Source of the DNA: Pseudomonas sp. K2I15
GTDB lineage: Bacteria; Pseudomonadota; Gammaproteobacteria; Pseudomonadales; Pseudomonadaceae
Length of the DNA stretch: 39,089 bases
Direction: 5' to 3'
NCBI RefSeq assembly: GCF_002204795.1
Contig: NZ_NIXO01000055.1
Span: 1 to 39,089, forward strand
Positions 30,996 through 39,089 of the stretch are shown in pieces. The notes under the pieces are model-generated. The model was not told where the DNA came from. It ran no database searches and saw only the letters and a program-made list of their open reading frames with translations. Within the stretch, counting starts at the first letter, position 1. Each line of letters begins with the position of its first letter. A program made the position numbers and the translations under genes.

Positions 30996-32929
30996 CTCGC
31001 GGCTTCCAGCTCTACCAGTGCGCTGCCTTCACCGACCATTTCACCTTCCTGGCAGTACAGCGCCTTCACCACCCCGGCATGGGGCGCGCGGATACTGTGT
31101 TCCATCTTCATGGCTTCGAGCACCACCAACTGCGCACCGGCTTCAACCGTTTGCCCGACGTCCACCAGCACCCGCACGATGCTGCCGTTCATTGGTGCGG
31201 TCAGGCCGCCCTGATGGGACTGGCTGGCGTCGACTGCGGCAATCGGGTCGAACAGGCTGACGCTGTGCACCTCGCCGTCCCAACGCAGAAACACACTGCC
31301 GCCCTCGCGTACCGCCAGATGGGAGCGGCGTACGCCTTGCTGGTCGATCAGCAACTGCTCGTCGCGCAACTCTGGCGGGTTAACGCCGGGTTGCAGCGTC
31401 ACCAAGCGATCCTGGCCGTTGCAGCTCAAGTGCAGGGAAACCTCGGCCGGCAAACCGGAGCGAAAGCCGCGAGTGTCTGCCCAGGGTGAACGGGGATCGC
31501 TGCTCGGCTGGGTTTGCATGAACGCCTGGCCTGCCGCCTGCCAGAACTCATGGCTCAGCTCGCCGGGCGCGGGCAGCAGCTCATCCTGATAACGCGGGAT
31601 AAACCCGGTATCCAACTCGGCAGCGGCAAACGCCGGATGGCCGATGATGCGCCGCAAAAAGCCCAGGTTGGTCTTCAGGCCGCCCACGGCAAATTCATCG
31701 AGCATGCCCAGCAGCCGCAGGCGCGCCTGTTCGCGGTCTTCGCCCCAGGCAATCAGTTTGCCCAGCATCGGGTCGTAGAACGGTGACACGATGTCGCCTT
31801 GCTCGACGCCACTGTCTACCCGGCGCCCCGGCCCAGGCGTGGATTCGCGGTACAGCGCCAGGTGCCCGGTGGCCGGCAGGAAATCATTGGCCGGGTCCTC
31901 GGCATACAAACGCACTTCAATCGCATGCCCCAGCAGCGGCACTTGCTCCTGGGTCATCGGCAGCGGCTCGCCCTGGGCCACACGAATCTGCCAGGCCACC
32001 AGGTCCAGGCCGGTAATCGCTTCGGTGACTGGGTGTTCAACCTGTAGCCGCGTATTCATCTCCATAAAGAAAAACTCGCCCCGGGCGTCCAGCAAAAACT
32101 CCACGGTGCCCGCCCCCACATAACCGATGGCTTGTGCAGCACGCACGGCGGCTTCGCCCATGGCCTTGCGCTGGTCGGCACTCAGGCCGGGCGCGGGGGC
32201 TTCTTCGACGACTTTTTGATGGCGGCGCTGGATCGAGCAGTCGCGTTCGTTGAGGTACAGGCAATGGCCGTGCTGGTCGGCGAACACCTGGATTTCCACG
32301 TGGCGCGGCTTGAGCAAATACTTCTCCACCAGCATCTGCGCATTGCCAAACGAGGACAGCGCTTCACGCTGGGCCGAGGCGAGGGCTTCGGCCAGTTGGC
32401 TGACGTCCTCGACCACTTTCATGCCCTTGCCGCCACCGCCGGCCGTGGCCTTGAGCAACACCGGGTAACCGATACGCTCGGCCGCCTGGCGAAAGGTCTC
32501 CAGGTCCTGGGCATCCCCGTGGTAACCGGGCACCAGCGGCACGCCGGCGGTTTCCATCAATGCCTTGGCCGCCGATTTGCTGCCCATGGCATCAATGGCC
32601 GAGGCGGGCGGGCCGAGGAAGATCAACCCGGCGGCTTCAATGGCGCGGGCGAACCCGGCGTTCTCCGACAGAAAACCATAACCCGGGTGAATCGCCTGGG
32701 CGCCACTGGCCTGGGCGGCGGCGATCAGCTTGTCGATTTGCAGGTAGCTGTCGGCGGCCTTGCTGCCGCCCAGGTTAACGCGGATATCGGCCTCACGGGC
32801 ATGCCGCGCGTCGCGGTCGGTGGCGCTGTGCACGGCCACGGTGGTCAAGCCCATGGCCTTGGCGGTGCGCATCACCCGGCAGGCAATTTCGCCGCGGTTG
32901 GCCACCAATACAGTGGTAAGCGCCTTCAT
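30992..32929 (-). CDS. liuD: Methylcrotonyl-CoA carboxylase, biotin-carrying alpha subunit
   Basis: This is a 645-residue protein with an N-terminal biotin carboxylase (VLVANRGEIACRVMRTAKAM; ATP-grasp region GGGGKGMKVV; EMNTRLQVEHPVTE) and a C-terminal biotinyl domain with the biotin lysine in VLEAMKMEHS. With LiuB it carboxylates 3-methylcrotonyl-CoA to 3-methylglutaconyl-CoA in leucine breakdown. ATG 32929 is chosen because it gives the standard MKALTTVLVANRG start and overlaps the liuC stop by four bases; the 36-residue extension is not family-like. It is last in the operon here; no HMG-CoA lyase gene (liuE) follows. Confidence 0.96.
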   Translation of the reverse strand: MKALTTVLVANRGEIACRVMRTAKAMGLTTVAVHSATDRDARHAREADIRVNLGGSKAADSYLQIDKLIAAAQASGAQAIHPGYGFLSENAGFARAIEAAGLIFLGPPASAIDAMGSKSAAKALMETAGVPLVPGYHGDAQDLETFRQAAERIGYPVLLKATAGGGGKGMKVVEDVSQLAEALASAQREALSSFGNAQMLVEKYLLKPRHVEIQVFADQHGHCLYLNERDCSIQRRHQKVVEEAPAPGLSADQRKAMGEAAVRAAQAIGYVGAGTVEFLLDARGEFFFMEMNTRLQVEHPVTEAITGLDLVAWQIRVAQGEPLPMTQEQVPLLGHAIEVRLYAEDPANDFLPATGHLALYRESTPGPGRRVDSGVEQGDIVSPFYDPMLGKLIAWGEDREQARLRLLGMLDEFAVGGLKTNLGFLRRIIGHPAFAAAELDTGFIPRYQDELLPAPGELSHEFWQAAGQAFMQTQPSSDPRSPWADTRGFRSGLPAEVSLHLSCNGQDRLVTLQPGVNPPELRDEQLLIDQQGVRRSHLAVREGGSVFLRWDGEVHSVSLFDPIAAVDASQSHQGGLTAPMNGSIVRVLVDVGQTVEAGAQLVVLEAMKMEHSIRAPHAGVVKALYCQEGEMVGEGSALVELEAAS

Positions 32930-33732
32930 GAGCGCGGCTCCTGAGACTGCCAGTTGGGCGCGCGCTTTTGCAGGAATGCGCGCAAGCCTTCCTGGCCTTC
33001 GGCGCTGACGCGGATCCGTGCTATGGAATTTTCGCAATAGCGACGCAGCGCCGGGGTGAGCGCGCCATGGCCGACTTCACGCAGCAAGTCCTTGCTGGCG
33101 CGCATGGCCGCCGGGCTGTTGAGCAGCAGATTGGTGATCCACAGTTCAACCTGTGCCTCCAGATCGGCTGTCGGATAACTTTCCGCCAGCAGCCCGATTT
33201 CCCGCGCGCGCTGGCCGCCAAAACGGTCCGCCGTGAGGGCATAGCGACGGGCTGCCCGCTCGCCGATCGCCTGCACCACGAACGGGCTGATCACCGCCGG
33301 TGCCAGGCCAATGCGCACTTCCGACAGGCAGAACTGCGCATCATCGGCACCAATCGCCATGTCACAGCAACTGATCAACCCGAGGGCGCCGCCGTAGGCC
33401 GCGCCCTGAACCACTGCCAGGGTCGGGATCTTCAGCTTGGCGAGGTTGTACATCAGCTCCGCCAGTTCCCGGGCGTCATCCAGGTTGGTGTGGTAATCCA
33501 GTTCGGCCGACTGCTGCATCCAGGCCAGATCGGCGCCGGCGCTGAAGTGTTTGCCGCGCCCGCGCAGTACCAGAAAACGCAGGGCCGGATCGCCTTGCAC
33601 CTGGTCCAGGGCAATGATCAGTTCGCGGATCATTTCGGCGTTGAACGCGTTGTTCTTTGCTTCACGACTGAGCCACAGGGTGGCAAAGCCACGCGGGTCG
33701 GTGATCAGTTCGAGGGTGTTGAAATCGCTCAT
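32926..33732 (-). CDS. liuC: 3-Methylglutaconyl-CoA hydratase (enoyl-CoA hydratase family)
   Basis: This 268-residue crotonase-fold protein has an oxyanion-hole region GRGKHFSAGADLAWM and the motif GAAYGGALGLISCCDMAIG. Between liuB and liuD it fits the hydratase that makes 3-hydroxy-3-methylglutaryl-CoA. ATG 33732 has GGAG eight bases upstream. The longer frame would start inside the REPIN that separates this gene from liuB, so it is rejected. The stop overlaps the liuD start (ATGA-type). Confidence 0.95.
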   Translation of the reverse strand: MSDFNTLELITDPRGFATLWLSREAKNNAFNAEMIRELIIALDQVQGDPALRFLVLRGRGKHFSAGADLAWMQQSAELDYHTNLDDARELAELMYNLAKLKIPTLAVVQGAAYGGALGLISCCDMAIGADDAQFCLSEVRIGLAPAVISPFVVQAIGERAARRYALTADRFGGQRAREIGLLAESYPTADLEAQVELWITNLLLNSPAAMRASKDLLREVGHGALTPALRRYCENSIARIRVSAEGQEGLRAFLQKRAPNWQSQEPRS

Positions 33733-33763
33733 GTAAGGAACTCCATGATGATGTGATGCATGT

Positions 33764-33863
33764 TGTAGGCGCGAGCTTGCTCGCGAAAAACCTGAGGGCG
33801 CTGTATTCATCCAGGCTGCCCGCGTCAGCGTTAACGTCCATCGCGAGCAAGCTCGCTCCTACA
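33764..33863. repeat. REPIN inside the liu operon, between liuB and liuC
   Basis: It starts with TGTAGGCGCGAGCTTGCTCG and ends with CGAGCAAGCTCGCTCCTACA, with the common AAAAACCTGAGGGCGC and GTTAACG blocks in the spacer. One base of the outer left arm (C for A) breaks perfect symmetry. It fills nearly all of the 133-base gap between two cotranscribed genes and ends two bases from the liuB stop. Confidence 0.92.
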
Positions 33864-33865
33864 GG

Positions 33866-35473
33866 TCACATGCGGAACACGCCGAAGCGGCTCGGCTCGA
33901 TGGGGGCGTTCAGCGCGGCGGACAAGGCCAGGGCCAGCACGTCGCGGGTCTGCAACGGGTCGATGACGCCGTCGTCCCACAGCCGTGCGCTGGAGTAGTA
34001 GGGGTGGCCCTGGGTTTCGTACTGGTCGAGGATCGGCTGCTTGATCGCCGCTTCTTCCTCGCTGCTGAAACCCTGGCCCGCGCGCTCGGCTTGCTCACGC
34101 TTGACCTGCACCAGCACGCCGGCCGCCTGTTCGGCGCCCATCACGCCAATGCGTGCGTTGGGCCACATCCACAAGAAACGCGGGTCGTAGGCGCGGCCGC
34201 ACATGCCGTAGTTACCGGCGCCGAAGCTGCCGCCGATGATCACGGTGAATTTCGGTACCTTGGCGCAGGCCACGGCCGTCACCAGTTTGGCGCCGTGTTT
34301 GGCGATACCGCCGGCCTCGTATTTCTGGCCGACCATAAAACCGGTGATGTTTTGCAGGAACAACAGTGGAATCCCGCGCTGGCAGGCCAGCTCGATAAAG
34401 TGCGCGCCTTTCTGCGCGGCCTCGGCGAAGAGGATGCCGTTGTTGGCCAGGATCGCAATCGGGTAGCCGTGCAGGTGCGCAAAACCGCACACCAGAGTGG
34501 TGCCGAACAGCGCCTTGAACTCATCGAACACCGAACCGTCCACCAGGCGCGCGATCACTTCACGCACATCGAATGGTTGCTTCGCGTCGGCCGGGATCAC
34601 ACCGTACAACTCCTCGCTGCCATACAACGGCGCCACTGGTGTGCGCTGTTGCAATTGGCCCAGCTTGCGCCAGTTGAGGTTGGCCACACTGCGCCGGGCC
34701 AGGGCCAGCGCATGTTCATCGCTGTCGGCATAGTGGTCGGCCACTCCGGAAACCTTGCAGTGCACATCGGCACCGCCCAGGTCTTCGGCGCTCACCACTT
34801 CACCGGTCGCAGCCTTCACCAGCGGCGGGCCGGCGAGGAAGATGGTGGCTTGCTGGCGGACCATGATTGCTTCGTCCGCCATCGCCGGCACATAAGCGCC
34901 ACCGGCTGTGCAGGAGCCCATCACCACGGCGATTTGCGGGATTCCCTGGGCACTCATGTTGGCCTGGTTGAAGAAGATTCGCCCGAAGTGTTCACGGTCT
35001 GGGAACACTTCATCCTGACGCGGCAGGTTGGCGCCGCCGGAGTCCACCAGGTAGATGCACGGCAAGCGGTTTTGCTCGGCGATGGTCTGGGCGCGCAGGT
35101 GTTTTTTGACGGTCAGTGGGTAGTACGAGCCGCCTTTCACCGTGGCGTCGTTGGCGACGATCATGCACTCGACGCCTTCCACCCGGCCAATCCCGGCAAT
35201 CACTCCGGCCGCTGGTACGTCTTCGCCGTACACCTGATACGCCGCCAGTTGGCTGAGTTCAAGGAACGGCGAGCCAGGGTCGAGCAAGCGGTTGATTCGC
35301 TCGCGAGGCAACAGCTTGCCCCGGGACGTGTGACGCTCCTGGGCCTTGGCGCCGCCGCCTTGCTGCACCTGGGCGAGCAGGCTGTGCAGGGCGTCGATCT
35401 GTTGGAGCATCGCCGCGCTGTTGGCGGCGAATTCCGTTGAGCGCGGGTTGAGCTGGGTGTGCAGGGTAGCCAT
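33866..35473 (-). CDS. liuB: Methylcrotonyl-CoA carboxylase, carboxyltransferase beta subunit
   Basis: This 535-residue protein has two crotonase-like carboxyltransferase halves. Recognisable parts are KLLPRERINRLLDPGSPFLE, the acyl-CoA region GSCTAGGAYVPAMADEAIMV, the biotin-side FLQNITGFMVG, and GGSFGAGNYGMCGRAYDPRF, which is typical of methylcrotonyl- rather than acetyl-CoA carboxylases. It transfers the carboxyl group from LiuD biotin to 3-methylcrotonyl-CoA. It lies 14 bases after liuA in the same transcript. Confidence 0.97.
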   Translation of the reverse strand: MATLHTQLNPRSTEFAANSAAMLQQIDALHSLLAQVQQGGGAKAQERHTSRGKLLPRERINRLLDPGSPFLELSQLAAYQVYGEDVPAAGVIAGIGRVEGVECMIVANDATVKGGSYYPLTVKKHLRAQTIAEQNRLPCIYLVDSGGANLPRQDEVFPDREHFGRIFFNQANMSAQGIPQIAVVMGSCTAGGAYVPAMADEAIMVRQQATIFLAGPPLVKAATGEVVSAEDLGGADVHCKVSGVADHYADSDEHALALARRSVANLNWRKLGQLQQRTPVAPLYGSEELYGVIPADAKQPFDVREVIARLVDGSVFDEFKALFGTTLVCGFAHLHGYPIAILANNGILFAEAAQKGAHFIELACQRGIPLLFLQNITGFMVGQKYEAGGIAKHGAKLVTAVACAKVPKFTVIIGGSFGAGNYGMCGRAYDPRFLWMWPNARIGVMGAEQAAGVLVQVKREQAERAGQGFSSEEEAAIKQPILDQYETQGHPYYSSARLWDDGVIDPLQTRDVLALALSAALNAPIEPSRFGVFRM

Positions 35474-35487
35474 GGGGCGCGCTCCGT

Positions 35488-36651
35488 TCAGCGGGTTTCG
35501 TTAAACAGTTCGCGACCGATCAGCATGCGCCGGATCTCACTGGTGCCGGCGCCGATTTCATACAGCTTGGCGTCACGCAGCAGACGGCCCGCCGGGAATT
35601 CATTGATATAGCCGTTGCCGCCGAGAATCTGGATCGCGTCCAGAGCCATTTGGGTGGCGCGTTCGGCGCTGTACAGGATCACGCCGGCGGCGTCCTTGCG
35701 CGTGGTTTCGCCGCGCTCGCAGGCCTGGGCCACCGCATACAGGTAGGCACGGCTGGCATTGAGTTGGGTGTACATGTCGGCGACCTTGCCCTGGATCAGC
35801 TGGAACTCGCCGATGCTTTGGCCGAACTGCTTGCGGTCGTGGATGTAGGGCACGATCAAATCCATGCAAGCCTGCATGATCCCGGTCGGCCCGCCGGAGA
35901 GCACCACGCGCTCGTAGTCGAGGCCGCTCATCAGCACTTTCACGCCGCCGTTCAGGGCGCCGAGGATGTTTTCTTCCGGCACTTCGACGTCATCGAAAAA
36001 CAGCTCGCAGGTGTTGGAACCGCGCATGCCCAGCTTGTCGAACTTGTTGCTGCGGCTGAAGCCTTTGGAGTCGCGCTCGACGATGAATGCGGTGATGCCG
36101 TGGGCACCCTTTTCCAGGTCGGTCTTGGCGTAGATCACGTAGGTGTTGGCGTCGGGGCCGTTGGTGATCCAGGTCTTGCTGCCGTTGAGCACATACACGC
36201 TGCCGCGTTTATCGGCGCGCAGCTTCATGGAGACCACGTCGGAGCCGGCATTCGGCTCGCTCATGGCCAGGGCGCCGACGTGTTCGCCGCTGATCAGCTT
36301 GGGCAGGTACTTGAGTTTTTGCTCGTGGGTGCCGTTGCGGTTGATCTGGTTGACGCACAGGTTGGAGTGCGCGCCGTAGGACAACGCCACCGAAGCCGAG
36401 CCCCGGCTGATCTCTTCCATGGCCACCACGTGGGCCAGGTAGCCCAGGCCGGCGCCGCCGTATTCTTCCGGCACGGTGACGCCCAGCAGGCCCATGTCAC
36501 CGAACTTGCGCCACATGTCGGCGGGGAACAGGTTGTCGATGTCGATCTGCGCAGCCCGGGGCGCCAGCTCCTTGGCCACGAAGGACTGCACCTGGTCGCG
36601 CAGCATGTCGATGGTTTCACCGAGGGCGAAGTTCAGGGAGGGGTAACTCAT
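35488..36651 (-). CDS. liuA: Isovaleryl-CoA dehydrogenase
   Basis: This 387-residue FAD-dependent acyl-CoA dehydrogenase oxidises isovaleryl-CoA to 3-methylcrotonyl-CoA in leucine catabolism, passing electrons to ETF. The catalytic glutamate is at the isovaleryl-specific position (Glu247 in SGLDYERVVLSGGP), not near residue 376 as in most family members. Signatures AMSEPNAGSDVVSMKL and QILGGNGYINEFPAGRLLRD are present. It is first in liuABCD and divergent from an acyl-CoA synthetase gene, with two LiuR-type operators between them. The LiuR gene, which usually sits directly upstream, is not in the window. Confidence 0.97.
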   Translation of the reverse strand: MSYPSLNFALGETIDMLRDQVQSFVAKELAPRAAQIDIDNLFPADMWRKFGDMGLLGVTVPEEYGGAGLGYLAHVVAMEEISRGSASVALSYGAHSNLCVNQINRNGTHEQKLKYLPKLISGEHVGALAMSEPNAGSDVVSMKLRADKRGSVYVLNGSKTWITNGPDANTYVIYAKTDLEKGAHGITAFIVERDSKGFSRSNKFDKLGMRGSNTCELFFDDVEVPEENILGALNGGVKVLMSGLDYERVVLSGGPTGIMQACMDLIVPYIHDRKQFGQSIGEFQLIQGKVADMYTQLNASRAYLYAVAQACERGETTRKDAAGVILYSAERATQMALDAIQILGGNGYINEFPAGRLLRDAKLYEIGAGTSEIRRMLIGRELFNETR

Positions 36652-36710
36652 GGACGGGCACCTTTTAGCGTTGTTTTTGTGTGGCCAATGCGCCGGGAAG
36701 GGCGATCACC

Positions 36711-36726
36711 TTTACGTTAACGTAAA
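36711..36726. promoter_or_regulatory. LiuR-type operator, perfect 16-bp palindrome
   Basis: TTTACGTTAACGTAAA is a perfect palindrome 60 bases upstream of liuA. From memory, the MerR-family leucine regulator LiuR binds sites of this TTTACG..CGTAAA form. Confidence 0.8.
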
Positions 36727-36753
36727 CTTGCGTTGCAGGACTGTCAATCGTAG

Positions 36754-36769
36754 TTTACGTTTACGTCAA
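36754..36769. promoter_or_regulatory. Second LiuR-type operator, degenerate
   Basis: TTTACGTTTACGTCAA keeps the left half of the perfect site at 36711 and a diverged right half. It lies 45 bases upstream of the acyl-CoA synthetase start, so it may serve that gene. Confidence 0.6.
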
Positions 36770-36813
36770 GCAACGCAGCGTCCACCTACAATAAAGACAA
36801 AACAGGGGTCGAA

Positions 36814-38496
36814 ATGGAACAACCGAACCAGAGCTACAGCCGTGGCTCCCAGGACAAGACCTTACTGGCGATGACCATCGGCCAGGCATTCGACCAGACG
36901 GTTGCGCAGTATCCCGACGGCGACGCCCTGATCGTGCGCCACCAGAACCTGCGCTACACCTGGCGGCAACTGGCCGACGCCGTCGACCTGCACGCCCAGG
37001 CCTTGCTGGCGTTGGGTTTACAGACGGGCGAGCGCCTCGGCATCTGGGCCCCTAACTGCGCCGAGTGGTGCATCAGCCAGGTGGCCAGCGCCAAGCTCGG
37101 GGTGATTCTGGTCAATATCAACCCGGCCTATCGCAGCAGTGAACTGGAATACGTGCTCAAGCAATCCGGTTGTCACTGGCTTGTGTGCGCAGGTTCCTTC
37201 AAGTCCTCCGATTACCACGCCATGCTGCAGGAACTGGTGCCGGAGTTGGCTGAACATGCTATCGGCCAGGTGAGCTGCGACAAACTGCCGGAACTGCGCG
37301 GCGTCATCAGCCTCGACCCGCGACCGCCTTCGGGATTCCTGCCCTGGTCGCAGCTGTCGTCCATGGGGGCGGGCGTCCCTCCTGAGCAACTGCGCCAGCG
37401 CCAGGCCAGCCTGCACTTTGACCAGGCCGTCAACATCCAGTACACCTCCGGCACCACCGGCTTCCCCAAGGGTGCCACCCTCAGTCATTACAACATCCTC
37501 AATAACGGCTACATGGTCGGCGAAAGCCTGGGCCTGACCGCGCAAGACCGCTTGGTGATCCCGGTACCGTTGTATCACTGCTTTGGCATGGTCATGGGCA
37601 ACCTGGGCTGCATCACCCACGGCACCACGATGATCTACCCGAATGACGGCTTCGACCCACTGTTGACCCTGACCGCCGTCGCCGAAGAACAGGCCACCGG
37701 GCTTTACGGCGTGCCCACCATGTTTATCGCCATGCTCGATCACCCGCGGCGTGCGGAGTTCGACCTGTCGCGCCTGCGTACCGGGATCATGGCGGGCGCC
37801 ACCTGCCCGATCGAGGTGATGCGCCGGGTCATCAGCGAGATGCACATGAGCGAGGTGCAGATTGCCTATGGCATGACTGAAACCAGCCCGGTGTCATTGC
37901 AGACCGGGCCGGATGATGACCTTGAGCGGCGTGTTACTACCGTTGGCCGTACGCAGCCGCAACTGGAAAGCAAGATCATCGACGAGGCTGGCAACACTGT
38001 GGCGCGGGGCCAGATAGGCGAGTTGTGTACCCGTGGTTACAGCGTGATGCTCGGTTACTGGAATAATCCTGACGGGACTCGTGAGGCGATTGATGAGGCG
38101 GGGTGGATGCACACCGGGGACCTGGCGACCATGGATGAGCACGGTTATGTGTGCATCGCCGGGCGTAACAAAGACATGATTATTCGCGGTGGCGAGAATG
38201 TGTACCCGCGGGAGTTGGAGGAGTTTTTCTTCACGCATCCGGCGGTGGCGGATGTGCAGGTGATCGGTATTCCGGATGAGCGTTATGGCGAGGCGATTGT
38301 GGCGTGGGTCAAATTTCACCCGGGGCATGTTGCCAATGAGCTTGAGCTGCAGACGTGGTGCAAGGGGCGGATTGCGCACTATAAGACGCCGAAGCATTTC
38401 AAATTTGTTGATGAGTTTCCGATGACGGTGACGGGGAAGATTCAGAAGTTTCGGATGCGGGAAATGATGATTGAGGAGTTGGGGAGGCGGGGGTGA
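36814..38496 (+). CDS. AMP-forming acyl-CoA synthetase
   Basis: This is a 560-residue member of the adenylate-forming ligase family. The ATP-binding P-loop is QYTSGTTGFPKG, followed by the adenine motif YGMTETSP, TGDLATMDEHGY, GRNKDMIIRGGENVYPRELE, and the catalytic lysine in TVTGKIQKF. Such enzymes activate medium or branched fatty acids as CoA thioesters. Divergent placement with liuA and shared LiuR-like boxes suggest a branched or isoprenoid-derived acid such as isovalerate, which would feed the liu pathway; this is inference. GGGG lies about seven bases before the ATG. The last 450 bases are notably G/T-rich, as at the end of the ATPase gene near 2610. Confidence 0.92.
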   Translation: MEQPNQSYSRGSQDKTLLAMTIGQAFDQTVAQYPDGDALIVRHQNLRYTWRQLADAVDLHAQALLALGLQTGERLGIWAPNCAEWCISQVASAKLGVILVNINPAYRSSELEYVLKQSGCHWLVCAGSFKSSDYHAMLQELVPELAEHAIGQVSCDKLPELRGVISLDPRPPSGFLPWSQLSSMGAGVPPEQLRQRQASLHFDQAVNIQYTSGTTGFPKGATLSHYNILNNGYMVGESLGLTAQDRLVIPVPLYHCFGMVMGNLGCITHGTTMIYPNDGFDPLLTLTAVAEEQATGLYGVPTMFIAMLDHPRRAEFDLSRLRTGIMAGATCPIEVMRRVISEMHMSEVQIAYGMTETSPVSLQTGPDDDLERRVTTVGRTQPQLESKIIDEAGNTVARGQIGELCTRGYSVMLGYWNNPDGTREAIDEAGWMHTGDLATMDEHGYVCIAGRNKDMIIRGGENVYPRELEEFFFTHPAVADVQVIGIPDERYGEAIVAWVKFHPGHVANELELQTWCKGRIAHYKTPKHFKFVDEFPMTVTGKIQKFRMREMMIEELGRRG

Positions 38497-38505
38497 TCTG
38501 GGTGT

Positions 38506-38970
38506 ATATCCGTTATTTGGGTAACGGCCACCTATGGTTCCGCTCTTACAGCGGGTCACTTTTGGCAAACGCCCGGAATGCCGGCCCAGCCAAAAGTAAC
38601 CAAAAGGTCTTTGCCCCACCACTCGGCACCTCGCTTAGGCTCGGAATGCCGGAACGAAGGCCCGGCTCCGCGGGTCGCTGCGATGGGCCATCCCTGGCCC
38701 AGCGCAGCTAAACCGGCATCCTTGCCGGTTTACCCGCTCCACCGTGCCTACTTGCGGCCATCGTGGTTGACGGGGCCCGCAGATCAAGATCAAAAGCACG
38801 GTGGCCTGAAAGCCGACCTGAGTGTTAGAAGCAAGGGCAAGGGCAAGGTCCAGAGCGAAAGCAGAACTGCTTTTCTGTGGGAGCGGGCTTGCTCGCGAAA
38901 AACCCGAGAGCGCCGCGTTCATCCAGAAAGCACGCGTTATCGTTAACGACCTTCGCGAGCAAGCCCGCTT
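38506..38970 (+). repeat. Second copy of the left half of the large repeat element
   Basis: From ATATCCGTTATTTGGGTAAC onward the sequence follows 2639-3113 with only scattered differences and small indels. It shares the GGTTCCGCTCTTACAGCGGG, CCAGCCAAAAGTAACC and GCCCCACCACTCGG blocks, the AGATCAAGATCAAAA run and GAGTGTTAGAAGCAAGGGCA. Like the first copy it starts within about 30 bases of the stop of a plus-strand gene. The mirrored right arm is absent within the window. Confidence 0.88.
38876..38970. repeat. REPIN at the end of the second repeat copy, truncated
   Basis: It starts with TGTGGGAGCGGGCTTGCTCG and ends ...GCGAGCAAGCCCGCTT, after which the expected CCCACA is replaced by unrelated sequence. 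The second REP therefore lacks its last few bases, and the large-repeat similarity stops at the same point. Confidence 0.85.
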
Positions 38971-39000
38971 GTGTCTTGATCCGGGATTAAGCTGAGGGTG

Positions 39001-39081
39001 AGAGCGGTGAGTGGCAAGCTGAATGCCCGGAGTGCTTAAAGCACGTGTGGGAGCCCATGCTGCCACTCACCTCTCCGCTCT
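39001..39081. repeat. Nested hairpin at the window end
   Basis: AGAGCGG and TGAGTGGCA at 39001-39016 pair with TGCCACTCA and CCGCTCT at 39061-39081, with a few unpaired bases on one side. An inner GTGCTT-A-AAGCAC hairpin lies at 39032-39044. It is unlike the REPIN copies; it may be a terminator of a gene beyond the window or another palindromic repeat. Confidence 0.5.
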
Positions 39082-39089
39082 GGACATGA

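Noticed and set aside
34004..35440. 478-residue plus-strand frame antisense to liuB
   Set aside because: Shadow of liuB; no start context and composition typical of antisense frames.
38578..38946. 122-residue frame in the second repeat copy
   Set aside because: Repeat-derived; nearly identical to the frame in the first copy and it runs through a REPIN. No ribosome site or family features.
3014..38970. CRISPR-like array from the recurrent 20-bp palindromes
   Set aside because: The copies are scattered, come in inverted pairs around similar spacers and sit between genes; this is the REPIN pattern, not regularly spaced direct repeats with unique spacers.

Overview
The window looks like about 39 kb of chromosome from a Pseudomonas of the P. 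fluorescens group. The evidence is a high-GC sequence with typical Pseudomonas genes (liu leucine catabolism, phnWX, fadH, a CupE/Csu-type fimbrial cluster), a PrrF-type iron-responsive small RNA, and several REPIN-like palindromes of about 100 bp. No tRNA, rRNA, CRISPR array, transposase or prophage was seen.

Layout. (1) 1-7436: the end of a urocanate-hydratase-family gene, a polar amino acid ABC transporter (two permeases and an ATPase), an 822-bp inverted-repeat element, the solute-binding protein on the other strand, a histidine-ammonia-lyase-fold enzyme and a divergent LysR regulator. The lyase-like enzyme lacks exactly the three residues (Ala-Ser-Gly) that make the MIO cofactor, while its other active-site residues remain. 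Next to a urocanase homologue and a histidine-type importer, this suggests an ergothioneine or hercynine (trimethyl-histidine betaine) catabolic locus and not ordinary hut. (2) 7457-12060: a short-chain dehydrogenase, FadH, a PLP-dependent D-cysteine desulfhydrase/ACC-deaminase homologue and a cytochrome b561. (3) 12184-15237: phnX, phnW and a divergent LysR gene for 2-aminoethylphosphonate use. (4) 15330-18584: a YebC/YeeN protein, a leucine-rich-repeat/protein-kinase fusion and a ZapE/AFG1-type ATPase.

(5) 18778-25142: a seven-gene chaperone-usher cluster with four single-domain spore-coat-U pilins, a chaperone, an usher and a two-domain tip protein. (6) 25139-28184: an ECF sigma factor and its membrane anti-sigma factor, divergent from a SrpA-like catalase-family peroxidase and its cytochrome b561 partner. 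Both divergent promoters carry the same GGAATA-N15-CGTC signature, which predicts that the sigma factor drives both units. (7) 28240-30995: a cytosolic M14 carboxypeptidase, a PrrF-type sRNA with Fur box and terminator, a small DUF6124-like protein, and an XRE/S24 repressor whose catalytic serine is alanine. (8) 30992-38496: liuABCD (isovaleryl-CoA to 3-hydroxy-3-methylglutaryl-CoA), with a REPIN inside the operon, diverging from an acyl-CoA synthetase across two LiuR-like operators. (9) 38497-39089: a second copy of one half of the large repeat, and further hairpins.

The most novel points are the MIO-less lyase locus, the mirrored ECF promoters, the S24 repressor without its serine, the LRR-kinase, and the large repeats that bracket the window.
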